Part shown: one piece after another, positions 51,440-60,358 of the stretch
How positions within the stretch are numbered: position 1 is the stretch's first letter
How the letters are laid out: each line of letters starts with the position of its first letter
DNA from: JAJEAD01 sp964420925
GTDB lineage: Bacteria > Pseudomonadota > Gammaproteobacteria > HK1
Assembly: GCA_964420925.1 (NCBI GenBank)
Contig: CAYQVB010000085.1
Location: 1 to 64,000, forward strand
Direction: 5' to 3'
Length of the DNA: 64,000 nt
Made by a program: the position numbers and the translations under genes
The notes under the pieces: model-generated
Databases searched by the model: none
What the model saw: the letters and a program-made list of their open reading frames with translations, nothing else
What the model was told of the DNA's origin: nothing

Positions 51440-52060
51440 CTACTTGCGCCGGGCCGCGCCGGCGCCGACGTCCTCGCCCCAGCGCAGCGTGACGCCGGCG
51501 TCCAGACCGAAGAGGTCGAGGGCGCGTCCCAGGGACTGATCGATGATCTGTTCGACCGAGGTCGGCCGCGCGTAGAAGGCGGGCACCGGCGGCATCACCA
51601 CCGCGCCCATCTCCGACAGCTCGAGCATGGTGCGCAGGTGTCCGGTGTGCAGGGGCGTCTCGCGCACCAGCAGCACGAGACGCCGGCGCTCCTTCAGAAC
51701 GACATCCGCGGCGCGGGTGAGCAGTGTCGAGGTCACTCCGGTCGCGATCTCCGACATGGTGCGCACCGAGCAGGGTGCGACGATCATGCCCCGCGTCTTG
51801 AAGGAACCCGAGGAGATCGAAGCCCCGACGTCCCCGATGGGATGGCAGCGGGAAGCGAGCTTCTTGACCGCGGCCGATTTGTGTTCGGTCTCGTAGCTGA
51901 TCGTCATTTCCGCCGCCCGCGACATCACGAGGTGGGTATCGACCGGCATCGAGCGCAGGATCTCCAACAGCCGGATTCCGTAGATGACGCCCGAGGCCCC
52001 ACTCATTCCCACTATGAGGCGATCGGAGGGAAGGTCTGCGCTGCGGTCGCGGTCGTTCAT
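51440..52060 (-). CDS. ubiX: UbiX-family flavin prenyltransferase
   Basis: Cytoplasmic 206-residue enzyme that prenylates FMN to make the prFMN cofactor of UbiD-type decarboxylases. The FMN-binding motif is IVGMSGASGVIYGIRLLE (about residues 16-33), SFKTRGMIVAPCSVRTMSEIA (about 87-107) is characteristic, and ARAADVVLKERRRLVLLVRETPLHTGHL (split here as TRAADVVLKERRR and LVRETPLHTGHL) matches the family. Start at the Met before NDRDRSADL; upstream sequence is not family-like. No UbiD partner is present in the window. Confidence 0.88.
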   Translation of the reverse strand: MNDRDRSADLPSDRLIVGMSGASGVIYGIRLLEILRSMPVDTHLVMSRAAEMTISYETEHKSAAVKKLASRCHPIGDVGASISSGSFKTRGMIVAPCSVRTMSEIATGVTSTLLTRAADVVLKERRRLVLLVRETPLHTGHLRTMLELSEMGAVVMPPVPAFYARPTSVEQIIDQSLGRALDLFGLDAGVTLRWGEDVGAGAARRK

Positions 52061-52244
52061 GCCCGGATACCCCCGACGAGTGCGGATGGGCAGGGGCAGC
52101 GTACTCCGACCCTGCGGGCTCCGCCACAAGGGGGCGGGGGCCATGACCTCGTCAAGATTGTTCCCAGCCACGTTCTCGGCTTCGGGGTCATGCCGGTATC
52201 ATGCGCGCACTCTCTGCAGAGCGCCCGACGCGCCGGTTCGGAAC

Positions 52245-52718
52245 ATGGCCAGGAAACCCAAATCCGCATCCCCCGAGCGGGACCTCGGTCCGATGCCGTG
52301 GCAGGACTTCGTGCTGGGCTTCGAGGTCGCGAACGAGGCGCTTCAGTCCCTTGAGGAGCCGGCGGTGAGGCCGCCCTTCGTGCAACCGGTTTCGCATCCC
52401 GGTCGCCGCGATCCTCTCCGGTGGATTTCAGTTGCGGTGGCGCGGCACTTCGGACGCGACTACCCGCATCTCGCGAACTTTCAGCTCCGATTCTGGGCGC
52501 TGATGCAGCTCCTCGAGAGCGGCAGCGTGAACGAGTGGATTCTGGGCCGCGACGAGGCGAGTCCGCGTCGCCTGCATCCGGCCCTGCTGCTCGCGGCGGC
52601 GGAAGTGAGGCTGACCCGCAACGCCAAGTTTCCCGCCCGGCGTTTTGCCGCGCGCGTGGAGGAGATCATCCGCACCGAGGTGGACGCCCCCGCCGGCGAG
52701 GACGAGGGTGGGACCTGA
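52245..52718 (+). CDS. Hypothetical protein
   Basis: A 157-residue soluble protein without a recognised domain. It is rich in Arg and Ala, with helical stretches such as FQLRFWALMQLLESGSVNEW (about 88-107) and LHPALLLAAAEVRLTRNAKF. No membrane segments, Cys pairs or nucleotide motifs. It lies 59 bp before the enolase-superfamily gene on the same strand, so it may be the first gene of that operon, divergent from ubiX. Function unknown. Confidence 0.6.
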   Translation: MARKPKSASPERDLGPMPWQDFVLGFEVANEALQSLEEPAVRPPFVQPVSHPGRRDPLRWISVAVARHFGRDYPHLANFQLRFWALMQLLESGSVNEWILGRDEASPRRLHPALLLAAAEVRLTRNAKFPARRFAARVEEIIRTEVDAPAGEDEGGT

Positions 52719-52777
52719 GCGATCCGATCGGTCCCGGCCATTCTCCCCGCCTTCCACCAATCGCCGAGAGACGCTTC

Positions 52778-53959
52778 ATGAAGATCACGGCCATCGAATG
52801 CCTGGTGCTGCTCGCGCCGAGCTATGACCCGACCCTGACCTCGTCCGCGCAGGACTCCTTCGTGGTGCTGGTGCATACCGACGAAGGGATCACCGGAATC
52901 GGCGAGAGCGACGTGAACCCGTGGATCGCGAGAGCGTGCGTGGAGGCGACGGGCACCCACACCTTCAGCCGGGGGCTTACCACCATCCTCGTCGGTGAAG
53001 ATCCGATGGACATCGAAGGGCTGTGGCGCAAGATGTACCAGGGCACCATCATGGACGGCCGGCGGGGAGCGGTGATCCATGTCATCGGCGCCATCGACAT
53101 GGCGCTCTGGGATCTCAAGGGCAAGGCGCTCGGCAAGCCCGTGCACGAGCTCCTGGGCGGCCCCGCCAGGCAGGAGGTCTACCCCTACGCCTCCCTGCAG
53201 CCGGTAGCCCACACCTTCGAAGAGTACCGGGACAGCCTCGCCGCCTGGGCGCGGCGGGCGAGAGATCTGGGCTTCAGGGCGGTCAAGTCCGAGGTCACGA
53301 TGAACGGTCCCTTCGCCCACGCCGGACTGAACGAGCCCTACGAGCGCCACACCGAGGTGGTGGCGGCGGTTCGCGAGGCCATCGGTCCCGACATGGCGCT
53401 GATCGTGGACGTTCAGTACCTGTGGGAGGACGCCGAGACCGCGCTGCGCACGGTTCGCGATTGGGAGGAGTTCGATCTCTTCTTCCTCGAGACGCCAATC
53501 TGGGTCGACAACCTCGACGAGTACGCGCGCCTGCACGAGGAGGCGCCGATGCGAATCGCGTGCGGAGAGCTGCAGGCGACCCGCTTCGAGTTCGCGGAGC
53601 TGATGGACACTGCCCTCATCGACGTCGCGCAGCCTGATGTGGGACGGGTCGGCGGCCTCACGGAAGCGATGGCGGTGTGCCGCATGGCCGAGGAGCGCGG
53701 CCGGCTGATCGTGCCGCACTGCTGGAAGACCGGCATCTCCACCTCGGCTACCGCCCACCTCGCGTTCACCGTCCCGCACTGTCCCTTCTTCGAGTTTCTG
53801 CCCCCCGAGCTTTGCGAAGAGCCTCTGCGCAAGGAGCTGGTTGCGGTGGACCTCGAGTTCGTCGACGGCATCGTCCCCCTGCCGACCAGGCCGGGCCTCG
53901 GAATCGAGCTCAACTGGGACGCGGTGGAGCGTTTCCGGAAGGCGGCGGAAGCCGTCTGA
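52778..53959 (+). CDS. Mandelate racemase/muconate lactonizing enzyme family protein
   Basis: Enolase-superfamily enzyme of 393 residues. The capping domain is residues about 1-130. The barrel has FRAVKSEVTM (about residues 167-176; Lys-x-Glu at the position where Lys-x-Lys is common), then metal ligands in LIVDVQYLWED, FLETPIW and ACGELQ, and IVPHCWKTGI with a candidate catalytic His. It probably abstracts an alpha-proton from an acid substrate (dehydratase or racemase). The order with the DddP-like gene 64 bp downstream suggests one operon. Confidence 0.85.
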   Translation: MKITAIECLVLLAPSYDPTLTSSAQDSFVVLVHTDEGITGIGESDVNPWIARACVEATGTHTFSRGLTTILVGEDPMDIEGLWRKMYQGTIMDGRRGAVIHVIGAIDMALWDLKGKALGKPVHELLGGPARQEVYPYASLQPVAHTFEEYRDSLAAWARRARDLGFRAVKSEVTMNGPFAHAGLNEPYERHTEVVAAVREAIGPDMALIVDVQYLWEDAETALRTVRDWEEFDLFFLETPIWVDNLDEYARLHEEAPMRIACGELQATRFEFAELMDTALIDVAQPDVGRVGGLTEAMAVCRMAEERGRLIVPHCWKTGISTSATAHLAFTVPHCPFFEFLPPELCEEPLRKELVAVDLEFVDGIVPLPTRPGLGIELNWDAVERFRKAAEAV

Positions 53960-54023
53960 CCGGATACCGGCGCGTACGATTCTCGGATTTCGAACGACCC
54001 CCCGAGCTGCAGGAGACCCCATC

Positions 54024-55304
54024 GTGAGTCTGACCGGACCCGTGCCGCGACCGGCGGCCGACCACGTGACCCGGAACGCCGGGATCCTGGGTACCGACCT
54101 CATCGACACCGAGGCCCGGCCCGACATGAAGCGCATGCGCGCGTACCGGCTCGGCCGGGTCCGGGAGCAGTTGCGGGCCCACGATCTCGCCGGCGTCGTG
54201 CTCTTCGACCCCATCAACATCCGCTACGCGACCGGCAGCCGCAACATGTCGGTGTGGACCCTGCACAACGCGGCGCGCTACTGCTTCATCGCGACCGAGG
54301 GGCCGGTGGTGCTCTTCGAGTACGGCAACGCCTTCCACCTCGCGGACGGCATCGAGACCATCGACGAGCTGCGCCCTGCGCTGTCGTGGTTCTACTTCGG
54401 GGGCGGCGCCGAATGCGCGAACCGGGCGCGCAGGTGGGGGGCGGAGATCGCGGAGCTGGTCCGTACCCACGGCGGCGGGAACATGCGGCTCGCGGCCGAC
54501 CACTGCGACTTCATGGGGGTGGACGCGCTGCGCAGCCACGGGGTGGAGATGGTCGAGGGCCAGAGGCCGATGGAGGATGCGCGCGAGATCAAGTCCGCCG
54601 ACGAGGTCGAGTGCATGCGGGCGGCGATCGCGGCCTGCGAGGCGGGGATGGCGCGCATGCACGACGCGCTGCGCGGCGGCATGACCGAGAACGAGCTGTG
54701 GGCGATTCTGCACGCGACCAACATCGAGATGGGAGGCGAGTGGATCGAGACCCGGCTGCTCAGCTCGGGACCGCGCACCAACCCGTGGTGGCGCGAGTCC
54801 TGCGATCGGGTGATCCGCCCCGGCGAGCTGGTGAGCTACGACACCGATCTGATCGGCCCCTTCGGCTACTGCGCCGACATCTCGCGCAGCGTCTTCTGCG
54901 GGCCGGGACGGCCCAGCGACGAGCAGTGCCGCCTCTATCGCATGGCCTGGGACCAGATTCACCACAACGTGGACCTGGTGAAGCCCGGACTCGGCTTCAG
55001 GGAGTTCGCCGAGCGGGCTTGGCCCATCCCCGAGAGGTTCGCCCCGCAGCGCTACTCTTCGCTCGCCCACGGCGTGGGCATGGCCGACGAGCATCCGGGC
55101 ATCGCGTTCGCCGACGTGTTCGAGACCAAGGGCAACGAAGGTCCCTTCGAGCCCGGCATGACGGTGTGCATCGAGAGCTACATGGGAGAGGTCGGCGGCT
55201 ACGAAGGCGTGAAGCTGGAGCAGCAGGTGCTGGTCACCGAGACCGGCTGCGAGCTGCTGTCGACCTTTCCCTTCGAGGAGAACCTGCTTTTTCGCGAGGT
55301 CTGA
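54024..55304 (+). CDS. dddP: DddP-like M24-family protein (candidate DMSP lyase)
   Basis: A 426-residue pita-bread metalloenzyme. Residues D273, D275, D285, H349, E384 and E399 fall at the same relative spacing as the six metal ligands reported for Roseobacter-type DddP (D295, D297, D307, H371, E406, E421). D355 and Y344 match its catalytic Asp377 and Tyr366. The stretches GGEWIETRLLSSGPRTNPW and FDPINIRYATGS also look DddP-like. DddP splits DMSP to dimethyl sulfide and acrylate. M24 peptidases share the metal ligands, so only the extra identity and the catalytic residues support this call. GTG start, with AGGAGA ahead. Confidence 0.72.
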   Translation: MSLTGPVPRPAADHVTRNAGILGTDLIDTEARPDMKRMRAYRLGRVREQLRAHDLAGVVLFDPINIRYATGSRNMSVWTLHNAARYCFIATEGPVVLFEYGNAFHLADGIETIDELRPALSWFYFGGGAECANRARRWGAEIAELVRTHGGGNMRLAADHCDFMGVDALRSHGVEMVEGQRPMEDAREIKSADEVECMRAAIAACEAGMARMHDALRGGMTENELWAILHATNIEMGGEWIETRLLSSGPRTNPWWRESCDRVIRPGELVSYDTDLIGPFGYCADISRSVFCGPGRPSDEQCRLYRMAWDQIHHNVDLVKPGLGFREFAERAWPIPERFAPQRYSSLAHGVGMADEHPGIAFADVFETKGNEGPFEPGMTVCIESYMGEVGGYEGVKLEQQVLVTETGCELLSTFPFEENLLFREV

Positions 55305-55328
55305 GGCGGCGATGTTCCTCCTCGAGAA

Positions 55329-56300
55329 TCAGGCGCGGAGCCCCTTGTGCTCGTCGAAGCCCAGCATCAGGTTCATGCACTGCACCGCATTGCCCGACGC
55401 GCCCTTGCCGAGGTTGTCCAGGCGCCCTACCAGGATCAGTCCGCGAGCGGCGTCACCAAACACCATCAGCTCGAGACGGTTGGTGTGGTTGCAGGCTTCG
55501 AGGTCGAGGAACTTGCCGTCCCGCAGGGCGCCGTCGGCCTCTTCCGGGGATAGCGCCCGCACGAAGGGCTCTACCGCGTAGCGCGCCCGCCAGATTTCGA
55601 ACACGTCCTCGCGGCCGAGACCCTGCGAGGATGCGACGGGCAGCGGCACGCTCACCAGCATTCCGCACCACGCGTGGTCGACCGAGGGCACGAAGAGAGG
55701 CGGCCGCGAGGCCCCGCTGTAGTGCTGCATCTCCGGCAAGTGCTTGTGTCCCTGATCGAGCCCGTAGAGGCAGAGCGGGATGCCGGCATCGCCCGGTCGG
55801 GAAGGTGCCGGTGCGGCCCGGTAGCGCTCCGCCATCTGCCGCCCGCCGCCCGAGTAACCGGAAACCGCGTTCACCGTGAATGGAGTCGAGGCCGGGAGCG
55901 CGCCCGCTTCGACGAGGGGGCGCACCGCGAGGATGAAGCTCTGCGGGTAGCAGCCAGGGTTCGCCACCTGCGCCGAGTTCCGGATCGCTTCGCGCTGCCC
56001 GGAGCACAGCTCCGGCAACCCGTAGGTCCATTCCGAGTCGATGCGTCGCGCAGTGCTGGTGTCGATGAGGCGCGTCTCGCTGTCACCGGCGAGACGGATC
56101 GCTTCTGCCGCCGCCTCGTCCGGCAGGCACAGGATCGCGAGGTCGGCGCGCGTGAGGTAATCGGCTCGGGCGCTCCGCTCGCGGCGCTCCGCCTCCGGAA
56201 TGAGGAGCAGCTCGATGTCGTCTCGCGAATCGAGCATCTCGCGAATCCTGAGACCGGTCGTGCCGGACTGTCCGTCGATGTAGACCCTGGGCTTGTTCAC
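55329..56300 (-). CDS. argC: N-acetyl-gamma-glutamyl-phosphate reductase, type 2
   Basis: NADPH-dependent reductase of arginine biosynthesis, 323 residues, short (type 2) form. The N-terminal motif is VYIDGQSGTTGLRIRE (about residues 5-20), the catalytic Cys is in VANPGCYPQSFILAV (about 116-130), and NAVSGYSGGGR follows. The start is GTG before NKPRVYIDG; the upstream frame is not homologous. It faces the DddP-like gene, with 24 bp between stops. No other arg gene is in the window. Confidence 0.9.
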   Translation of the reverse strand: MNKPRVYIDGQSGTTGLRIREMLDSRDDIELLLIPEAERRERSARADYLTRADLAILCLPDEAAAEAIRLAGDSETRLIDTSTARRIDSEWTYGLPELCSGQREAIRNSAQVANPGCYPQSFILAVRPLVEAGALPASTPFTVNAVSGYSGGGRQMAERYRAAPAPSRPGDAGIPLCLYGLDQGHKHLPEMQHYSGASRPPLFVPSVDHAWCGMLVSVPLPVASSQGLGREDVFEIWRARYAVEPFVRALSPEEADGALRDGKFLDLEACNHTNRLELMVFGDAARGLILVGRLDNLGKGASGNAVQCMNLMLGFDEHKGLRA

Positions 56301-56476
56301 GCGGGATGGAAGAGACTGCGGGGGGAACCCGGATCGGGCAACGATACCGCAACGTGTCCGGCGCGGCGCGCCCCGAGGGTGAGTTCGCCACTTTTGCCCG
56401 ATCCTTGGCCGGGCGGGATCGGCATCGCTATCATCGCCTCGCCCTGATCGGCGTCTCATGCGTTCGCTTCATCACC

Positions 56477-56866
56477 ATGCAGGAATTGCCGCCCGGAACG
56501 AGCAGGAGCGAGGACATCGTGCCCGAGCCGCATCACACCGCGTCGGCGGTGGGGAATGCCGGCATCGACGTGGTCGCCACCACCGCGCTCATCCTCTTCC
56601 TCGAAGAGGTGAGTCACGGCGCGGTCGCGCACGGACTGGAGGCCGGAGAGGCGACGGTCGGGGTGCGGGTGGAAGTCGATCACCTGGCTCCGGCTCGGGT
56701 CGGGAGTACGCTCAGCGTGCGATGCGATCTCACCAAGATCCGGGGGAGGCGCTTGATCTTCTCGTGTGAAGTGCGCCAGTCCGGCGTCCTGGTCATGTCG
56801 GGCTTCCACCACCGGGTGGTGGTGAATCGCGACCGCTTCATGACCGGAGCGCAAGCGGCCTGCTGA
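56477..56866 (+). CDS. Hot-dog thioesterase (FlK-like)
   Basis: Acyl-CoA thioesterase-like protein of 129 residues. The N-terminal part GNAGIDVVATTALILFLEEVSH (read in two pieces, residues about 24-45) supplies Thr and Glu at positions resembling the FlK catalytic pair. VGVRVEVDHLAPARVGSTL adds the His. In one described carnitine pathway a thioesterase of this fold hydrolyses betainyl-CoA; here the ligand is unknown. Divergent from ArgC. Confidence 0.72.
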   Translation: MQELPPGTSRSEDIVPEPHHTASAVGNAGIDVVATTALILFLEEVSHGAVAHGLEAGEATVGVRVEVDHLAPARVGSTLSVRCDLTKIRGRRLIFSCEVRQSGVLVMSGFHHRVVVNRDRFMTGAQAAC

Positions 56867-57019
56867 GCGGCTATCCACCGGCTCCGAGCGCGGCTATGCA
56901 ACCAGTGCCGGACGAAGAGGCAGGGCATTTGCCCGACCCGAGTCGTGGGTCCGGACCCTCCGCATCGTGGAGGAAGTCGGGTCTCGTCACTGTGCCGCAC
57001 TCGCGCGTTGCCTTCCGCT

Positions 57020-57050
57020 TTGCCTCGATGTCGGCCTTCTCCGATACAAT
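57020..57050 (+). promoter_or_regulatory. Promoter of the ccr gene
   Basis: TTGCCT (57020-57025) and TACAAT (57045-57050) form a reasonable promoter at 19-bp spacing. AAGGAG at about 57090 precedes the ATG at 57101. Confidence 0.45.
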
Positions 57051-57100
57051 CGCTCGCCTTTCGGCGAGTACCGACCTGGGCCAACCGGCAAGGAGCGAGC

Positions 57101-58351
57101 ATGGCCAAGAGCAGCAGCGATCTCTATGACCTCGGCGAGCGTCCTCCCCTGGGGGAGGTGCCGTCGAGAATGCACGCCTTTCTGGTCCGCCAGGACCGCT
57201 TCGGGGAGCCCGCGAAGGCGTGGCAGCGAGAGGTGATCCCCACTCCGGAGCTCGGCCCGAAGGACGTGCTCGTCTACGTCATGGCGACCGGCATCAACTA
57301 CAACAACGTCTGGGCGGCGCTCGGCTATCCCGTCGATGTGATTGCGGACCGCCAGAAGAAGGGGGAGCCGGAAGACTTCCACGCGGGCGGCAGCGACTGC
57401 TCGGGGCTGGTATGGGCGGTCGGCGACGAGGTCACCAACGTCGAGGTCGGCGACGAAGTCGTCGTGCACAGTGGCTGGTGGGCCCCCGACGATCCCTGGG
57501 TACTCTCCGGCCGTGATCCGATGCTTGCGCCGAGCACGCGCATCTGGGGTTACCAGACGAACTACGGCAGCTACTGCCAGTTCGCCCGCACGCAGTCGCA
57601 CCAGTGCCAGCCGAAGCCCCGGCACCTGACCTGGGAGCAGGCGGGCTGCTACCTGCTCTGCGCCTCCACCGCCTACCGCATGCTGATGGGCTGGCCGCCG
57701 AACGTGGTCGAGGCCGGAGATCCCGTGCTGGTCTGGGGCGCCGCCGGCGGCCTCGGGAGCATGGCGCTCGAGATCACCTCTGCCCTGAAGGGACGGGCGG
57801 TCGCGGTCGTCTCCGACGAGAGCAAGCGGCAGTTCTGCCTGGACCACGGCGCGGTCGGGGTGATCGACCGGCGAAACTTCGACCACTTCGGAACGATGCC
57901 GGATACCGCGGGTCCGGAGTACCGGGACTTCATCAAGGGTGCGCGCGCCTTCGGCAAGGCGATCTGGGAGGTGCTGGGCGAGCGGGCGAGCCCGACCATC
58001 GTGTTCGAGCACCCCGGCGAGAGCACGCTTCCCACGTCGGGGTTCGTCTGCGCGACCGGCGGCATGATCGTCATCTGTGCCGGCACCACCGGCTACAACG
58101 TGACGTTGGACCTGCGCTACCACTGGATGATGCAGAAGCGTTTCCAGGGCAGCCACCTCTCCAACGACGAGCAGGCGGCGGCAGTCACCCGGCTCGTGGC
58201 CGAGAAGAAGGTGGACCCCTGCCTCTCCGCGACCTACTCCTTCGACGAGATCGGCGAGGCCCACCAGCTCATGCGGGAGAACAAGCACCCGTCCGGCAAC
58301 ATGGCGTGCCTGGTGAACGCCACCGCGCCGGGGCAGGGCGCGAGCGCCTGA
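57101..58351 (+). CDS. ccr: Crotonyl-CoA carboxylase/reductase family protein
   Basis: MDR-superfamily NADPH enzyme of 416 residues. It matches Ccr at GINYNNVWAALGYP (N68), GGSDCSGLVWAVGDEV, the cofactor loop VLVWGAAGGLGSMALEI, FGKAIWEVLGER, FEHPGE and KRFQGSHLSNDEQ (H352). Ccr converts crotonyl-CoA plus CO2 to ethylmalonyl-CoA, and can reduce acrylyl-CoA. The usual GYET motif is GYQT here (Q152), altering a residue of the proposed CO2-binding pocket. AAGGAG precedes the start codon and a fair promoter lies upstream. Carboxylase activity therefore needs checking. Confidence 0.88.
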   Translation: MAKSSSDLYDLGERPPLGEVPSRMHAFLVRQDRFGEPAKAWQREVIPTPELGPKDVLVYVMATGINYNNVWAALGYPVDVIADRQKKGEPEDFHAGGSDCSGLVWAVGDEVTNVEVGDEVVVHSGWWAPDDPWVLSGRDPMLAPSTRIWGYQTNYGSYCQFARTQSHQCQPKPRHLTWEQAGCYLLCASTAYRMLMGWPPNVVEAGDPVLVWGAAGGLGSMALEITSALKGRAVAVVSDESKRQFCLDHGAVGVIDRRNFDHFGTMPDTAGPEYRDFIKGARAFGKAIWEVLGERASPTIVFEHPGESTLPTSGFVCATGGMIVICAGTTGYNVTLDLRYHWMMQKRFQGSHLSNDEQAAAVTRLVAEKKVDPCLSATYSFDEIGEAHQLMRENKHPSGNMACLVNATAPGQGASA

Positions 58352-58462
58352 GCGCGCAACGACGCGCAGCAGGTCTTCGGTTCAGTCAGAGCGAGTGCCA
58401 GGCTGACCGGGATGAGGCGATGGGCCGCCATGGGTCCCGCCGTCCGGGCGGAGACCGAGCAC

Positions 58463-60190
58463 TCAGGCGTTGTCGGTCGGGGGCTCCTGCACCATCCACG
58501 AAGCGCCGCTTGCGTGCGATGGAAGCGGGTGGTTCTTCCTTCGACAGAAACATGACGCCGTGATCGTCTGATCGGCATTCGCAAGCGCCTCGCTGGCGCG
58601 TTGCGACGCGATGGCGGCCTCCCCGGTCTTTCCCAGCCGGTGCAGGCACTCGGCGTAGCCATGCAGAGCCCAGACGTTGTCCGGATGTCGGGCACAGCGA
58701 TCCAGGGTGTCGTCGTACCCGAGATCGGCACGGTAGACCTGCTCGGCCTCTTCAATCCGGTCCTGCTCCAGCAGCAAGGCGCCGAGGGCGTGACGGGGAG
58801 GATGCATCCAGGACCAGGGCTCCGAGTAGTAGAGATTGTCGTCGCGGTGCGCGGCCTCACGCAGGTGGTCGAACGCCGCGTCGACGCTGCCCCGGCGATA
58901 CGCCAGCTCCCCGTCCAGCATGGCTTCCGCGACCCCGAGAATGTGTCGCGCCTGGTTGTTGAAGAAGAGGCGCTCTTCGGGAACGCGCATCGTCGCCGAG
59001 GCGAATGCCGCACGTTCGCCTTCCGCCTCCTGCGTGTTTCCGAGCGCCGCGTGCGCCAGACCGCGCGCGTAGTGATGCATGGCCGTCGTGACGCAATAGA
59101 GATTCGGATCGGAGGGCGGCGCCTGATCGAGGATCTCCTTCCACCGCCCGAAGCGCACCAGGACGTGCATCCGGGTCGAGCAATAGCCCTCGAGCGTCAC
59201 CGCCATGTGCGGCTTCCGGGTGCCGAGCAGGTCCGGGGTGAGCAGCGCGCACATTTCGTCCGCCGCCTCCCGCGCGGGGGCGAGACGCCCCCCCATCATC
59301 GCCGCGTACATCATCATGTGGAGGTCGTGGCAGATGGAGGTCGTGTAGAACATGGCCGTATCCGCGTACTCCAGGTACTTCCGGTCTGCGGCGATGGCGC
59401 GAGCGCTGGCGTCGACGGCACGATGGTAGAGGCCGCACAGCGCGTAGATGTGGCAGGGCATGTGTTCGAGATGTCCGGAATCGGGTGAGACGCCGACGAG
59501 AGATTCCGCCGAAGCGAGCGCCCCTTCCGGGTGGGACGACATCTCGAGCAGATGAATGTGCATGTGCAGCAGGCCGGCATGCGGGGGCATGCGCCCGGCC
59601 TTGCGCTGCGACAGGGCCGACTCCACGACGTGGAGCGCTTCGAGAGTCGCGGCATCGGGCGCGGGCTCACCGGTCCGGGTGTCCCACAGCTTCCAGGGCG
59701 TCAGGGTCATCAGCGCCTCGGCGAAGAGCACGGCAACGTCGTGGTCGTCGGGAAACCGGCCATGCACCTCACGCATGGCGTCGGCATAGTTACGCTCCCA
59801 ACGTGCGAACTCCTCCGGCGCGACCGGGTGATCTTTCGGAAAACGCCTGGCGATTGCGTGGATCAGGTCCTTCTCGCGCTCCGAGGCGTCGTCGGACGCG
59901 GCGAGGGCGTGCTGTGCCGCGCGGTGACACGTTGCCGTCGCCTCGATGGCTTCCGCCTCGCTGAACCACTCCCACGGCATGTTGTAGAAGGGGCCGCTGC
60001 CCAGTGCGACTCCCCACCAGGCGATGGCGCAACCGGGATCACGGGACAGGGCCTCGCGGAAGCAATGCACCGCCTCCTCGTGGTTGTAGCCGTAGATCCA
60101 CGCCAACCCGCGGTCGAACCAGACTTGCGCATCCGGTGACGATGTCGTTATCGGGCAGGACGTAGCGGCGACGTCGAAGGGATAAGTCAT
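58463..60190 (-). CDS. Tetratricopeptide-repeat protein
   Basis: A soluble 575-residue helical-repeat protein. TPR-like units are visible at VWFDRGLAWIYGYNHEEAVHCFREALSRDP (split as AWIYGYNHEEAVHCF and REALSRDPGCA, residues about 22-53), at HAALGNTQEAEGERAAFA and near the C-terminus (ALLLEQDRIEEAEQVYRADL; WALHGYAECLHRLGKTGEAA). His-rich stretches such as LLHMHIHLLEM and MPCHIYALCGLYH occur in the middle. Close relatives are annotated only as TPR proteins, and no catalytic motif is evident. No signal peptide. Confidence 0.8.
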   Translation of the reverse strand: MTYPFDVAATSCPITTSSPDAQVWFDRGLAWIYGYNHEEAVHCFREALSRDPGCAIAWWGVALGSGPFYNMPWEWFSEAEAIEATATCHRAAQHALAASDDASEREKDLIHAIARRFPKDHPVAPEEFARWERNYADAMREVHGRFPDDHDVAVLFAEALMTLTPWKLWDTRTGEPAPDAATLEALHVVESALSQRKAGRMPPHAGLLHMHIHLLEMSSHPEGALASAESLVGVSPDSGHLEHMPCHIYALCGLYHRAVDASARAIAADRKYLEYADTAMFYTTSICHDLHMMMYAAMMGGRLAPAREAADEMCALLTPDLLGTRKPHMAVTLEGYCSTRMHVLVRFGRWKEILDQAPPSDPNLYCVTTAMHHYARGLAHAALGNTQEAEGERAAFASATMRVPEERLFFNNQARHILGVAEAMLDGELAYRRGSVDAAFDHLREAAHRDDNLYYSEPWSWMHPPRHALGALLLEQDRIEEAEQVYRADLGYDDTLDRCARHPDNVWALHGYAECLHRLGKTGEAAIASQRASEALANADQTITASCFCRRKNHPLPSHASGASWMVQEPPTDNA

Positions 60191-60358
60191 GGATGATCAG
60201 TCACATGAACTTGATGTGTGCTTCGAACCAGGTATCGAGGTGCGCCCGGTAGTCGGCGACAGGCGCTGCTGTCTGTGTTGACGCCAAAGATCGCGACTCG
60301 GAATGGGGATGAACGCGAACGGGCCTCCGAGGTGGCGTCGGCCGGGGGAAGATTGGGC

